From Amoebophrya sp. A120 (Eukaryota; Sar; Dinophyceae; Syndiniales; Amoebophryaceae), in assembly GCA_905178155.1 (NCBI GenBank), contig CAJINV010000005.1, positions 7,370,989 through 7,434,988 on the forward strand: 64,000 bases of DNA, written 5' to 3'. Each line of letters begins with the position of its first letter. Within the stretch, counting starts at the first letter, position 1. The notes under the pieces were generated by a model. That model made no database searches. It was given only the letters and a program-made list of their open reading frames with translations, and had not been told where the DNA came from. Of the stretch, positions 37,001 through 48,699 are shown one piece after another. Both the position numbers and the translations under genes were made by a program.

Positions 37001-39019
37001 AGACCGGGATTTCTATTTGTTCGACTACCGCGTTGACATCGGCGAGAAAATCAAGAAGCCAACCATTGTTATGAAATGCAAAAGCATCGTACTAGTAGAA
37101 ATCGCATTGCAAATCAGCATTAGCTGAAATGGAATTTGTAATGTGGTTTTACCTTCATAGAAAGCCTTGTAATGCATGACTGCGATTAGTGCGAGTGCCG
37201 ATACTTTTGCAATGCATAATTGTGTACGATTGGCGAAACACCGTCGCGGAAAAATTTTTCCAGACGGCGCTCCTCGAAGATGTCGAACGGAGAAAGGAGC
37301 AGATTAAAACCTGGCTGAGGAAGCGGCCGAACATAATGGAGGTCAGCTTCGACAAAACTCCGGGAAGAAATCTACTTTCAAACGGGTTGGCCGTTTTCCA
37401 GGAAAAGCCACAGACGGTTGAAGTTCTTGCTGAAGGCCAGGAAGCTTGTAAGGCGAGCGGTTCTCTCTCGGGTGTTGAAACAAAGACTCTTGTGCAGCAG
37501 GAAACCGTCTCGGTTTCATTCGATGTTCCTGCTGACAAAAAAGAAGGTTCTTCATCATCCGGTCGCGCTGCAACTCCTGCTGCCAAGAATGGTATTGACG
37601 ATAATTACCTCTCCAAAAAAGTGTTTCGTTTGGTGCTGGAATACCCAGCGAATTTTGACCACCACCGTTACGAGGTAGAGTACACCGTGACAGCTGGTGG
37701 GACCATCATGAACCTTCACGGCGATCAGCTCGGTACTTCAGCACCTTCCGCTGTGCTGGCTACTCCCGAGGCCATGGGCGCAACAAGTGCAGACGTTACA
37801 CCTCGTCCTTCATTCGGTGCTAAAACCAGCACGGCCGACGTTTATTTCATGCCCACGTCATCTCGTTGGTCCTTTATCCTTTTGACCTCCGCTGCTCGGA
37901 ATAAAATGGGAGTTAGCGAGACAGGAGACGATCCTTCAAGCCCCTCTTCCCTCCGCGCCAGAATCGTCGGGCCGCAACGCCGCAAAGATAGGTACCTGCC
38001 GACCGCGCTATTTGACGAGGAAACGGCTTGGTCGGTCGTGAACACAAAGAGAGCGGCTTCTAGTACTCCTGCCCATGGACGACCTCCACGGGTAGCAGCT
38101 GCGCCAGGACGAGCTATGGTGGTGTCAGGATTGAAATCGTCAAAGTTGAAATAATTTGCCATGCATAAAATGGATGCCAGTTGAAGCCCAGTTTCCAATT
38201 GGCGCATGACAAATTTGGGTAGAACCCAGATCCAGGTTGTCAGGCTGTTCGGGTAAAGACGACGCCTTTTGTCATGCTACTTTAGCAGCTCTTGTTCTAC
38301 CCCTCAACAGGCTTGCAATCTGCCTCCCTTGCGTCCTCTGCAATAGAGACGGTTTCTGCGTTGCACTTTATGCATGACAAACTCTTTCAACTTTGTCGAT
38401 TTCAATCCTGACGCTTCCATACGAGCGACTTCTTGGTTACAGGACGTCGGGGACGAACAAGAAACCATGCCGATTTTGGAATATGGCGCTCTCAACTGTT
38501 ACATTCTCAGCTGTTTCGTGAATTTGTCATGCAAAAACAGCGAATAGGGAAAGGGGAAAGCTTGCAAGTCTCGCATCACAAATTTGGCACGGATTCAGAT
38601 GCTGTCTAGCCCTTCGATAATTTGTCATGCGAAGCAGCTTGATCGGCTTGCGGCTCATGGTCATTTTGCATGACAAATCATGTAACAGCTGAGAATGTAA
38701 CGCTTGAAAACGCCATATGGAAAGCCAGCTTTTTCTGTTTGACTTTCGAGCAGGTAGTACAAGAACTCCGACGGAGATGAAAAATAAAATGCCGCTCGTA
38801 GCCCGGGTGCTTACCAGTGCGGGGCTGATCAACGGGGCCATTGCCGCGTCGGAGATTATGCAAGAACAGGGAAGGAAAGCCGAAGAGCGCGGGAGAAACC
38901 TTTTTAAATTTTTAGCACCGGGAGTCGGCCTGTCGGGGTTGTTCGTAGCAGACGAAATGGAGAACCAGATGGCAAAAGCGAAAGCGGGTCAACCTGTTCT
39001 TGAGGACCCAGCTGCATAA
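34086..39019 (+). CDS. Unknown protein with N-terminal signal peptide
   Basis: Exons: 34086-35068, 36818-37069, 37224-38114, 38427-38481, 38723-39019; 825 aa. The N-terminus is a classic signal peptide: a short basic start, then LAVSAALLLSAFLA, with likely cleavage near VLGASS (residues ~35-37). Secretion or entry into an endomembrane/plastid-like route is therefore likely. A low-complexity basic/Ser region is followed by folded segments (VFRLVLEYPANFDHHRYEVE; RWSFILLTSAARNKMG). The C-terminal part has hydrophobic stretches (LVARVLTSAGLINGAIAAS; FLAPGVGLSGLFVADEM) and ends in GQPVLEDPAA. No family recognised. Exon 1 is interrupted by a 1746-bp foldback transposon; removing it with one CAA copy restores EDNPMKRRKTSQ in the downstream frame. 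Start: ATG immediately before the signal peptide. Confidence 0.7.
35240..36131. repeat. 892-bp palindromic element nested in the foldback
   Basis: Near-perfect palindrome centred at about 35685. The arms are roughly 397 nt each (CTGTAAAAATATCTAG ... CTAGATATTTTTACAG), with TTAATTAA-rich joints and a T-rich loop at about 35637-35734. A 10-bp direct repeat CCATTTTTTG (35227-35236 and 36135-36144) flanks it and fits a TSD. The mirrored ORFs in its arms come from the palindrome. Confidence 0.85.
36225..36608. repeat. GC-rich inner inverted repeat of the foldback
   Basis: Inverted arms from ATTTGATTTCTGAAGC (left) to its imperfect complement ending near 36608. Inside, GCCACAATCGTATCGGGAAC pairs with GTTCCCGATACGATTGTGGC. 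This is the centre of the foldback; it also holds several ACGTCG-type repeats. Confidence 0.75.
37070..37223 (+). mobile_element. Family B introner
   Basis: TSD attgt. Joins KKPTIV to YDWRNTVAE in frame. Confidence 0.9.
38115..38426 (+). mobile_element. Family D introner
   Basis: TSD cgagc, perfect. In-frame (AAPGRA to TSWLQDVGD). Confidence 0.9.
38482..38722 (+). mobile_element. Family E introner
   Basis: TSD tggaa, perfect. In-frame (MPILE to SQLFLFDF). Confidence 0.9.
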
Positions 39020-40087
39020 GACGAGCGGATGTTTACCGTTTTTCTTGCCCGGCGTGAAACCAGATGAAACTTTCCGGTAGCAAGCTAAAAACGACAACCA
39101 CAAGTACAACTGAGGCGCTTCAACGAGCAGCATGCACGCACTTGTACTATGATCAATCAAGAAGATCACTTTTATTCGCATGTATATGTACACCCACCAC
39201 GTTCTACTTCTTTGTCTTTCAGCTATTCATTGTTCTGTTCCCTAGCTAGTCTTTCACCGCATTCCAGATCAATGTATGATTTGTACAATTCATAATACCC
39301 GCAATATTTTTATAGACTCGAATAGAAGAAGGAAAACAAAAATACGCGTCACGACCGTCTGGTGCAGCCGTGTCGTGAATGGAAAATTAAAAAGCGTTCA
39401 ATTGGATGAAGCCGCACCATGATTTTGATTTCTCAAGCATAAAACTTCTACTCCATCCGTAATATGCGGCGATTCGTAAACGAAAACGCACTTTTGAAAC
39501 GAGAATACCAAGAAACTGAAACTGCAGGCTCGCCCTGCAACTTCGAGCGCAGCTGCAAATGCTAGGAAAAAACTCTCAGATCCTGGCTTTCTTCATTCTC
39601 TACTACCGGTGGTTCAGTTTTTTTCGTTCCCGTTTTTATCAGACCGTGATTCTGTATGTGCTGAAACTGGCTCGGAACTGTTGAACACAAGTTTTGCAGC
39701 TTTTCCCCTTCGTTTTCTATCTCTATTTTCTCTTCCTGTGAAGGAACTTGGAATTACTTTGGAGATGACCTATTGATGATCCGCGTCATCTGAATCGTCT
39801 TTCTATGCTCGTTTGAATTGGTCGTGGTAGCTCTGTGTACTTGAACCTGTTAGTTATGGTTTCTTGTCGTCTTGATGCTAGCGTAGTAGATACAGCCAAA
39901 GCCGATTGCGTCGTCACGGACGAAGATGTTTCAGAAGTTCCTGAACAATTGGATGGCACCAGAGATGAAACAGTCATGTGTGGTCTGAAACGACTCATAT
40001 CTTTTGCTCTCTCTCCTGCAGCGAGAAGTTTGTAGCCCTAGTCACAGTAGATTCATCATCGCCAGCTAAACCTAAAGTAAGAAAAAA
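39020..40087. other. Intergenic, possible acceptor site
   Basis: About 1.1 kb with no gene. A strong pyrimidine tract and AG (CTCTCTCCTGCAG, ending 40021) lies 67 nt before the start of the SM-family gene. It may be a 5'-UTR or spliced-leader acceptor. Confidence 0.45.
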
Positions 40088-43000
40088 ATGCAGGACCCCG
40101 CTGCACAGCACCCCCAGCAGCAGTCCACCAGCACCTCTCTCAAGGAGCTCTGTCGGGACTTTTTCGTCGAAGAGCTCCTCAGGAAAACCATTTCCCTCTC
40201 CGGAGGAGGTGATGGCCGTTCTCAACATATGCACTGCAAATATGTCTTTTGGGTCCTTAAGGATGTACGGTTTGTCATGCTTGTGTGGCATGAGTGAAGA
40301 GTTTGTGATGCGTGTCCAAGAAGAGACTTTCTTTCTATATGCAAAGACTCAGTCTATCATGCGGAGAGCGCAACTACACGAGACCGCGCAAATATTTCTC
40401 ACCGTGCTTGGCTATGCATTACAGATCATTTCACTATTCACAATTCAGCATTGCAAGTTTCCAGACACAGACATATTTGCAATGCATAAAGCAGGGTAAT
40501 TCGCCACAGGGACGAGAGCAGTTCGAGGGCGGAGTAGATTCTATCAAAAGGAAATATCCCCCCTCCCCATATCGGAACGACGTTTCTGATGCTGGATTTG
40601 CGTACACAAATCAGGTCTGTCTTGCTGGAGAGGACTGCAGGCATATGCCAAGCCTGAGTCGAGAGGTTTGGACGTAGGCGACTAGCATGACAGATGTCGG
40701 CTCTGTAAGCCCAACAGCATCACAAGCCGCCTGCATAATGCTGCCGACTCTCTGGCTTTGTCTTCTTGCAAGACAAACGCGATTTGTGACCTCAAATCAC
40801 CAACACAAATGTTCGGAGTCATACCTTTTCAATATGGGGAGGGGGGATTTTGCCTCACAATAGATTCGCCGCAGTCACCAACGGTAGATGTTGCCAAAAA
40901 TCTAAATGCGGCGGACACTCAAAACAAATTCCTGGTGATCTGCGACCAGTGCGGTTTGCGCGTTTTGAACAGCATCTGCAGGTTGTCCGACCTCTACGAA
41001 ACCGGGGTAACCGCGGTAGAAGCGCTGGAGTCGAAGGATAGGCAACCTATTCCGTCGTTGGATGGGGTGTATTTTATCGACCCGGAGGATGCCGATAGCG
41101 TCGGGATTTTGCTGAAGCAGGTACTATGTAGTGCGGGTAAGTTTTGACGACCGGCGCTGTCTTGAAGATAGTGATCCTGGTCATCTACGATTCATCTTTG
41201 TGAGACAGTGTAACAATCAAAGCCAAACAAGAAAAATCTCCCAAATACATAGCTGGTCGACTACTAATTGTCCCTGCTTCTTCTCAGGAGGGAGGTGGAC
41301 TCTGCGTCTGCTACAGTAACAGTGGGATTCTATGCCAATATGATGTAGCTGCCATAATTTGCAAACTTCAGGACTTTCCCATCCCGACCGCCGCTGCGCC
41401 CGACCCAGTCGCCAATCTCGCCGGTAACACGAATCCAATGTCGCTCTCCGCCGCAACAGCAGCATTGAAATCGAAACTGCCGAAGACAAGTTCGCAACAG
41501 AAGGAGCAGATCCAGCATGACAACGTGCATCTTTTCTTCACCCGGAAATGCCCCGATGAAGTCCTCCGAGAACTTTCCCGGCACCCGCTGCTCGCCCCGA
41601 GGATAAGAAACGTCGTGGAGATCCCTTTGGGTCAGTTCCAACTCTTCCACAAAAACGTGTTTCACTTGGATTTATCCGGCGGGCTGCGAAATCCGAAACT
41701 GTTTTCCGCGAATTTTCTGCAAAACAGCAACACAAATGCAGCAAATAATCGGGACTCGTTTGGGAATCTGAAAAACTGGAGCAAGGACACTCGGGGGAGG
41801 ATTCTGTCAGACAAAGGCTCGAGCTCTGCCAGCTCGCCGGTCGGAGAGAACTACGATGGAGTAGACAACAACGGCACACAGCCTCATGAGGATGAAAATG
41901 TCCGGAACGGTACTATCAAATGCAAATATGTCTGGGTCTGGAACAGTGGAACTCGTGATGCGTGTCTTGCATTCCTGGAAAATCTGGGTTGCATGAGCAG
42001 CAAAAGAGGAACTTCCTTCGTGGTCATGCAGAAATGCAATTTGTGATGCGTGCTAGGCATCAGCAGGCGCGTCAAAAACTTGGCATGCTCGGCTGCCATT
42101 GCAAGCAATTCAATCATGCTCAATTCAGCATCATAGGTTTCCAGACCCAGACATATCTGCAATGCATAGGTACCGCTTTGACGCAGCGATCACTTTCTCT
42201 CCTGCCCAACGTCAACCACTTCTACCCGAGGTTTGCCAGGCTGCACGACACGGTCGCAGGCCTGTATCAGCTGTGCAAAGTGCTGAGCTACAACGGTGGT
42301 ACGACTGGGGGTGCCGCCGGTGGTATAATACCAGGGCAACAAAATCGCGCAGGTTCCTGCTCCTTCGACCTGGATATCCGGTTCCAAAAGGATTCCATCG
42401 GTATACGCATTGCAAATATTTCTGGGTCTGGAAGAATGCAAACTTGTGATGCGCATTTCACAACACATAAAAATCTCTCATGCATAGGCAGCAAAAGCTG
42501 CCCACTTTCTGTCACCAAAGCCGGGCATTTGTGATGCAGATTCGGCATTGCGGAAGCTTCTCGAAACCTGTGATGCTAGAGCTTCCATGCCAGACCTTTT
42601 GTGCAATGCAAAAGCAGCACGACTCTTCCAGACCCAGACACTTTTGCCTTTGATAGGGTAACATGTGCTACAACTTGGCACGAAAGCTGATTCAGGAACA
42701 CAACTATCCTGTGCAAAAGCATCGCACTCGTACTAATCACAGTCATGCAAGACAAGTTTCTTTTTCAAGCTAAATCAGCATGACAAATTCCATTCCTCAT
42801 GCTGAGCTCATTTGTATTGCAATACTACGAGTGCGATAATTTTGCAGTTCATAACAACCGAAATTTCTCCAGCGGGGGAGCAGGTTCTAGTAGTAGAGGC
42901 CGGGCGTCGTCTGACCCGAGGGGCCAGGCGTCTTCGATGGGTGGTGGTATGAACAGGCGGGGTAGAGAGACAGGTGGCGGCGCCGGAGCAGGTTTGGTAT

Positions 43001-46000
43001 CTTCTGCTGGAAAGAAAGTGGAGATTCTAATTTTAGAACGTGCCTTTATGGGTGTGTCAGGATTGTAATCGATAAAGTTGGAATAATCTGTGATGCATAA
43101 AATGCAAGGCACGAAGTGACTGTCTTGCAGGGATTGCAAGTGAGGCCGATTGTGAGCCTGTTTCGGGTTTTGGATAGAGCTGCTAAAGTAGCATGACAAA
43201 GGATGCCTTCTTTATTCGCTAAACAGCATGACAAATTGGATTATGATGGCATCAACATTTGTCATGCGTCGCTTGAAAATTGGGATAGCAACTGGTATCG
43301 GTCTTATGCATCACAAATTTGTCAACCTTGTCAGTTTCAATCCTGACAGTTCCATAGTTTTTGATCTCCCGGCCTGCTTCGTCCACGAGTACACGTATGA
43401 AGTATGAAGTGCAAATGTGTGTACGTCTGGGTCAGGAATCTTGTGATGCTGAAACTCGCATTGCAGAGTAGCCGCATGTACGGCATAAGAGCGTAAGAGG
43501 TTGTTTTGCGAGGCCTAGGGGTAGTGCCGGATCATTCGCAAAACGCATGACAAACTGACACTGGGTTTCACAGCATGACAAGAGAACTAGCCAATCGCAT
43601 TTATGCATCACAAATCCTTGTTGCCCTTGACATCTTGCATCACAAATTCAGACACAGACGTATTTGCGATGCATACGAAGCCCTGGTCTACGATGTTTTG
43701 GACGACGCCATGGAGCAGTCGGCGAACAACCTGAGCTACATATCGCAAGAAAAAATCTCTCTCTGTAAACTTGTGATGCAGAAAGTGCATCACTAGGCTG
43801 TTTGTCTTGGTACACATGCGAGACACTTGATGTGCAGCTGTGTTTTGTATTTGTTCCCGTAGGAACCACTAAAATGGGCCGTCTTTTTTCTTGTCATGTG
43901 CTGTAGCGAAGAACTTGTCTTGCAAAACCTGCAAAGTCCTATAGGGTGAAGCACTTTTTTCGTGCGATACCACGCGAAGTATGGGCTGAATATTGAAACA
44001 GGAGTGATAAACACCACCACAGCCGCATCCTCCGCTACTTCAGGGACATCAAATCATGCAAGTACGGAACAGCACGTTTTAGCGGACGATTTATGGGAAC
44101 AGTTAAAAGCGCAGCACTTCGTGGACGCGCAGAGCTACGTTTTGACCCAAGCCGGGAAGCTATCGGAGCAGTTTGGTGGGCTCGCACAGTTGGAAAAGCA
44201 AGGTAGAGTTAGTTGGTTTCATGTCTAACGTACAACTCTGCACAATGACTAGTAACAGCAGGTTGCGATCTTGGTGATAATTGCAGCTGGTCCTCCTGCG
44301 GTGGCGCCTTCGTTGCATATGCATTTATTCGCAAGATATAAAAAGTACGGCACTGTGTACTAAGTAATGGTTGATCAACATCAAAAAGTTATCAGGTGGG
44401 CAACAGCTTTCCACGGAGGCCCTTGCGCAGATGGTAAGAGAGCGACCACAGTACCAGGAATTGCTGCGCAAATACCACTTTCACGTGGACCTATTCGAAA
44501 AAGCCGCTTACCAGCTGAACGAGGATAAACTGATGGGCACCTCCAGCAACCAGCAAATGAATAACAACGCCTCGGTATCCTGACAAAAAACGTCCCCACA
44601 CCAGAGTCAAGATGGCCAATCTGCTAGACAAATCAACCAGCTGCGGTTGCTGCGCATGACAAGTTTGGCCTCATAGTGTAATCCTATTGAGCTAGCTCCA
44701 GCAGCATGACAGATCTAGCCTACCATGCTGGTGCGAGCGTCGCAAATTGCGAAACACGACTAGGAAACGCCTCTCATGGGGCTCGACATGAGAAATATTT
44801 TTTGCCATGCAGATTGCCATACCATTTTTACCCAGAATACTCGGCGATCCCGATCGAGCTCTGCGTGTTCGAACAAGATTTAGCGACGGGGGTGGACCTA
44901 TCAAGTGCAAAAATGTCTGGGTCTGGAAGATTGCAAGGTTTGTCATGCACGTTTTGCATGACCCAAGATGTCTGTGATGTATGCCACAGCATCACAGATT
45001 TTTTGCGGGCATCTTGATGCCTATCCCGCATGAGAAATGCCCTCTCCGCGGAGCTAAAACTGCACGCCTCTTGCTGCTCATGCAATACAGATTTTTTTAG
45101 ATTCCAAAAATTGCATAAGAGCGGGGTAACAAATGACCCGTTAACTCGCACCCGCGAGTTAGCCGGCCGCCCGGCCGGCCGGACGGTTAACTCGCGGTTA
45201 GCAGTGTAGACATATCGAAAGGTGGCGCGAATCTAACCCGAAGCTTTCGCCAATCCTCAATCCAGCGCGCTGATTGAGAATTTTTTTATCGTGCTTATTT
45301 ATAAACGAAATCGATTGCAAAACACGGCGGAAAAACCGTAACAGGCTTCATTTTTTGCAATTCGAAACGAGGAAAGTTTTTCATGCGTCAGCAGCGTAAA
45401 GCGTCGCTATCATTGCAGTTCATCTAGCGAACGCTGAGAGAGGGCGAGCTAAACTCCGCCTGCGATCTGGCGCTTGTTTAAATCGCCATGTTATAGCGGT
45501 GACGCAATAAAATTCTCAATCAGCATGCTCGAATGAGGATTGGCGAGCACTTCGGGTTAGATTTGTGCCACCTTTCGACTTGTCTACACTTCTAACCGCG
45601 AGTTAACCGTCCGGCCGGCCGGGCGGACGGCTAACTCGCGGGTGCGAGTTAACGGGTCATTTGTTACCCCGCTCTAACAAGTTGCATTCTTCCAGACCCA
45701 GACAATTTTGCAATCCATAGGACCGCGAGGGCCGGGAGATGAAAGTGCTGCGGTTTAACAGTTTGTTACAACAGATTCTGAACAACTCCGCTTCGAGCAG
45801 CTACAGCTCGGACCCGAACTTTATCCCGATGGAAACGAAAGTCCGGCTTTTGTTGTTGTATTTCTCAGTATGAAAGTGCACAACTCCCCCTCCCCCTCAC
45901 TTGTATTGCATGAACAGCAATACAAGCGTCAGCAAGAACACAGGTTTTGCATGACAAATTTATTTGGACAGGCGTGTAGTGCAGCTATTTGGGCTGCCAG

Positions 46001-47606
46001 AACTTGTCATGTAAACAGTGCCATCAAGAGCTTGCCCAGGCGTAAATTAGGTATTTTGCATGAGAAATGAGAACGAGGGGGAGTTGTGCACTCTCATACT
46101 CAGTGATCGGAAACGTCCCGGATTCTAGTAGAAGACAACTGTTGGACGCTGCGCGGTTGACAAACACCGAACAACAAATGGTGTTGAGTTTGATGGAGAT
46201 GGCCAATTCGAGCAACGTGAACAACTCTGCTGCAATGGCACAGCAACAGAACGCGAAGCAGAGCCAAAATGCGCCGTTTCACCGGTCTAGCGCGAAGGAG
46301 GTGAAGAAATACAAGCAGATCGCAAAATCTATCACAGGAAAAAGTGTTAACCTTAACGAAATTTGTGATGCAGTCATGTATCAGAAAAGGTGGTCAAATT
46401 TGTATTGCATAGCATGCACTGTAGGAAAAAATTGTCATGCATAACCGCAATCTCCGAATAAAACCGTTAACGTTAACACTTTTCCTTCCAATAAAATCTG
46501 CCCGGTTTGACATGACGAGATTCGAGCCGAGAGTGAAGGATTTTGCGGAAACCTTGATCAACAATCAGCTGGACAATTTACTGGATGCCAACGGTGGGGA
46601 AATCTTCGCTTCCATGTCATCTACAGGAAACAATACTTCGAAGAGCAGATCTACTGCGACGGGAGTAGATGAAAATACCGGGACATCCAACCACCTGAAA
46701 ACGGTCGAAACCGCATTGGACCAGGTAGACGTTACCTCCTGGTCGTTTGGCGGAGGTTCTGGGGGGTTGGGGGCGACTCCGGGGAGGGCGAGCCAGATGA
46801 ATAAACCGCCAAGCAACAGGAACAATCAAGACCAAGTCGCAAGAGCCTCCGCGGCAACCACTTCCCCCGAAAGGGGGAGGAAAAGGTTTGGGTCTGCCGG
46901 CGGAATCTTCAGAGGTGGAGGCACGGCGGGAAGTTATAACGACGCAACAGGAACAAGTACCGCTTCTGCGTCGAACCAACGGCGGGATATTATTGTCTTC
47001 ATTATCGGCGGGATTACGCTGTCGGAGATCCGGGAACTGGAGAAGATACAAGAGTCCAATGCGAACGTAAATTTGCTCATCTATGGCGTTCTCAAACGCT
47101 ACATTCTCAACTGTTACATGAATTTGTAATGCAAGACTGGCACAGGTAAGACAGAGAATCTTGCGCGTCTTGCATTACAGGTTTGGTGCGGACTACAGTG
47201 CTATTTAGCCCTCCGAGAATTTGTCATGCGAAGCAGCTTGATCGTCTGGCGGGTCATGGTAATTTTGCATGAAAAATCAGGTAACAGTTGAGAATGTAAC
47301 GTTTGAGAACCCCATATCATCGGCGGCTCGCAGGTTCTGACGCCGAAGAAGATGTTGCAGTTCTTGAAAGAAGAGCATGAGATGCTTGGTGGAGGAGCTG
47401 GCGGCCATGACAACGACCAGGATGGAGGTTTTTATAATCCACCGGGAAGAAGTGGTCCTGGGATGGGCGGTGGAGTCAGCAACAACTATGGCAGAAACAA
47501 CAACGGAAAGAACGGCAGGAATAGCGATCGGAATGTGTATGGTGCCAGCATGTACGATCGTGGCGGGGGTGGAATGACGCGGGGAGGAGGCGGGAATTAT
47601 GTGTAA
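40088..47606 (+). CDS. Sec1/Munc18 (SM) family protein
   Basis: SM proteins clasp syntaxin-type SNAREs and control membrane fusion on the cytosolic side. Exons: 40088-40227, 40494-40541, 40868-41120, 41372-41913, 42174-42403, 42661-42704, 42859-43046, 43362-43402, 43681-43740, 43975-44202, 44396-44575, 44845-44898, 45725-45868, 46104-46329, 46499-47081, 47322-47606; 1081 aa. Family motifs in order: LVICDQCGLRVLNSICRLSD, with the following RQPIPSLDGVYFIDP (~80-140); NVHLFFTRKCPDE (~198); VEILILERAFDLPACFVHEY (~470-490); LRLLLLYF (~715); ARFDMTRFEPRVKDFAETLI (~795); DIIVFIIGGITLSEIREL (~960). Usual SM length is about 600 aa; the excess is low-complexity insertions and a Gly/Asn-rich tail. Which SM branch (Sec1, Sly1, Vps45, Vps33) I cannot settle; the C-terminal VFIIGG motif suits Sec1-like. 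Conserved motifs span several introner junctions, which validates them. Confidence 0.9.
40228..40493 (+). mobile_element. Family A introner
   Basis: TSD caaca/aagca. Left arm mutated (TATGTCTTTTGGGTCC). In-frame (RSQQ to GNSPQG). Confidence 0.85.
40542..40867 (+). mobile_element. Family G introner
   Basis: TSD gattc. Nearly the same at both ends as the copy at 53464-53792 (CCCCCCTCCCCATATCGG; ATATGGGGAGGGGGGATTTT) and similar inside, so G has moved recently. Confidence 0.9.
41121..41371 (+). other. GT-AG intron
   Basis: GTACTA...CTTCAG, 251 bp, no TIR. Joins LLKQ to DFPIP. Confidence 0.85.
41914..42173 (+). mobile_element. Family A introner
   Basis: TSD ggtac; the junction can slide to GT...AG. 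In-frame (VRNGT to ALTQRSLSL). Confidence 0.9.
42404..42660 (+). mobile_element. Family A introner
   Basis: Flanking repeat ggta (4 bp). Same subfamily and orientation as 29202-29460. In-frame (DSIGN to MCYNLARKL). Confidence 0.87.
42705..42858 (+). mobile_element. Family B introner
   Basis: TSD acaac, perfect. The flanking exon is 44 nt. Confidence 0.9.
43047..43361 (+). mobile_element. Family D introner
   Basis: TSD degenerate (gcctt/gtttt). Removal rebuilds ILERAFDLPACFVHEYTYE, a conserved SM segment, so the site is sound. Confidence 0.88.
43403..43680 (+). mobile_element. Family A introner, divergent
   Basis: TSD tgaag/cgaag. Arms changed (TGTGTACGTCTGGGTCAGG). Removal gives EYTYEALVYDVLDD, conserved in SM proteins. 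Confidence 0.87.
43741..43974 (+). mobile_element. Family H introner, divergent
   Basis: TSD ctaca/ccacg. Arms TATCGCAAGAAAAAATC and GCACTTTTTTCGTGCGATA. In-frame (NNLSYT to KYGLNIE). Confidence 0.78.
44203..44395 (+). other. GT-AG intron
   Basis: GTAGAG...TATCAG, 193 bp, no TIR. Joins AQLEKQ to GGQQLSTEAL. Confidence 0.82.
44576..44844 (+). mobile_element. Family C introner, right arm decayed
   Basis: TSD ctcgg, perfect. The left TIR is intact (AACGTCCCCACACCAGAG) but the right arm is heavily changed. In-frame (NNNAS to AIPIELCVFEQDL). Confidence 0.82.
44899..45724 (+). mobile_element. Family A introner enlarged by a nested element
   Basis: TSD ggacc, perfect. At 826 bp it is three times the usual size because a 556-bp MITE-like element sits inside it. 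Removal of the whole unit joins ATGVD to REGREMKVLRF, conserved in SM proteins. Confidence 0.9.
45119..45674. mobile_element. MITE-like element nested in the introner
   Basis: TIRs of about 170 bp starting GAGCGGGGTAACAAATGACC; TSD TAA (45116-45118, 45675-45677). No ORF. A TAA-type 3-bp TSD with long TIRs suits non-autonomous PIF/Harbinger-like elements, but nothing coding confirms that class. Confidence 0.85.
45869..46103 (+). mobile_element. Family F introner
   Basis: TSD ctcag, perfect. Joins LLLLYFS to VIGNVPDSS. Confidence 0.92.
46330..46498 (+). mobile_element. Family H introner
   Basis: TSD aaatc. Arms TATCACAGGAAAAAGTGTTA and AACACTTTTCCTTCCAATA. Joins IAKS to ARFDMTRFEP. Confidence 0.88.
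47082..47321 (+). mobile_element. Family E introner
   Basis: TSD tcatc, perfect. Joins NVNLLI to GGSQVLTPKK. Confidence 0.92.
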
Positions 47607-48699
47607 TAGTTGGGTTTTTTCGTGTCATGATCCCAGGAACCAGATCCAGATGATTGAACATATATAAGCGACAGGAGTGCTGGTCCACGTGGACAGCATT
47701 GCAACTGCAGGGACGAGAGTCGACGCCTTACAGAAACGAATGAACACGACAGAAATGAATGAACACGACAGGTTGCGCTACGTTGTACAACTATGAGAAT
47801 CTTCTTCACGAGCATGTGCTGCAATTATGCAATGGTCACCAGTGACCTTGACCGACGCGGCAGAAATACACCACGTCGTCAACCAATTTTGTACACTTTC
47901 GTAGCACCGCGAAGTTATCAGCAATTAGTCACTACGAAGGACACCGCGAGGACTCCTGAAAAAAAACGGCGTCTATTCCTTCTCTATCGTATCACTCGTT
48001 GAGGTAGCTGAGGGAACTGCGGAGAGAGAGAACTACTAGAGGAAAATGAGAGACAGACAAGACATACAGCTCGTAGTTTCTTGATTCGAATCTAACCTTC
48101 GTTCGAAATCGTCGTAATAACACTCGTAAATACCACCAGCAGTAGCACGTGGATTCGAATTTTCGTGCACTTTTTCCACAGACAAAAATCATTCGTGCAG
48201 ATGAAAATTTGTCGCTTCGTGCTGTTCGTCTCATTCGTGCGATAAGAGCGATCGTCTTCAATCGCAACTTCTTATGCAGCACATGTATTGATACCATCGC
48301 GTCTTTTCGTGGAGGTGTTGCTCGCACATTTGTTTGAGGAGGAAAGGATCGATCCCTATTGTTTGCTTTTTTGAAATTGAAAACCAGGGCCCTAATACAG
48401 GAATTTCAGTTTATTTCGACGTCAAATACCTCCTGCGCGTGGTGTTCTTACTTTTGTTCTTTCCAGAGTTCTTGATCTGCCCTGGCGGTAGCATCTTGAC
48501 TCTGAGCCATAGGACCTTTCTAGTTTGAACTTTCTACTTTCTCGTCTTTCAGAAGGAGAAGTCTAGTGCAGTGCATAAAAGTTAAACTACAACTTGATTC
48601 GTGGTAAACACGGCTTGACTGCTTATTTTCGCAAGTAAATGTTGTAAAACTTGAACAGCCTCGTCCCGACCCCTAGTACTCGTTGAACAATAAACCAAG
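47607..48699. other. Intergenic, possible acceptor site
   Basis: About 1.1 kb with no gene. TTTCTACTTTCTCGTCTTTC followed by AG (48551-48552) lies 148 nt before the next start and could be a 5'-UTR or spliced-leader acceptor. Confidence 0.45.
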
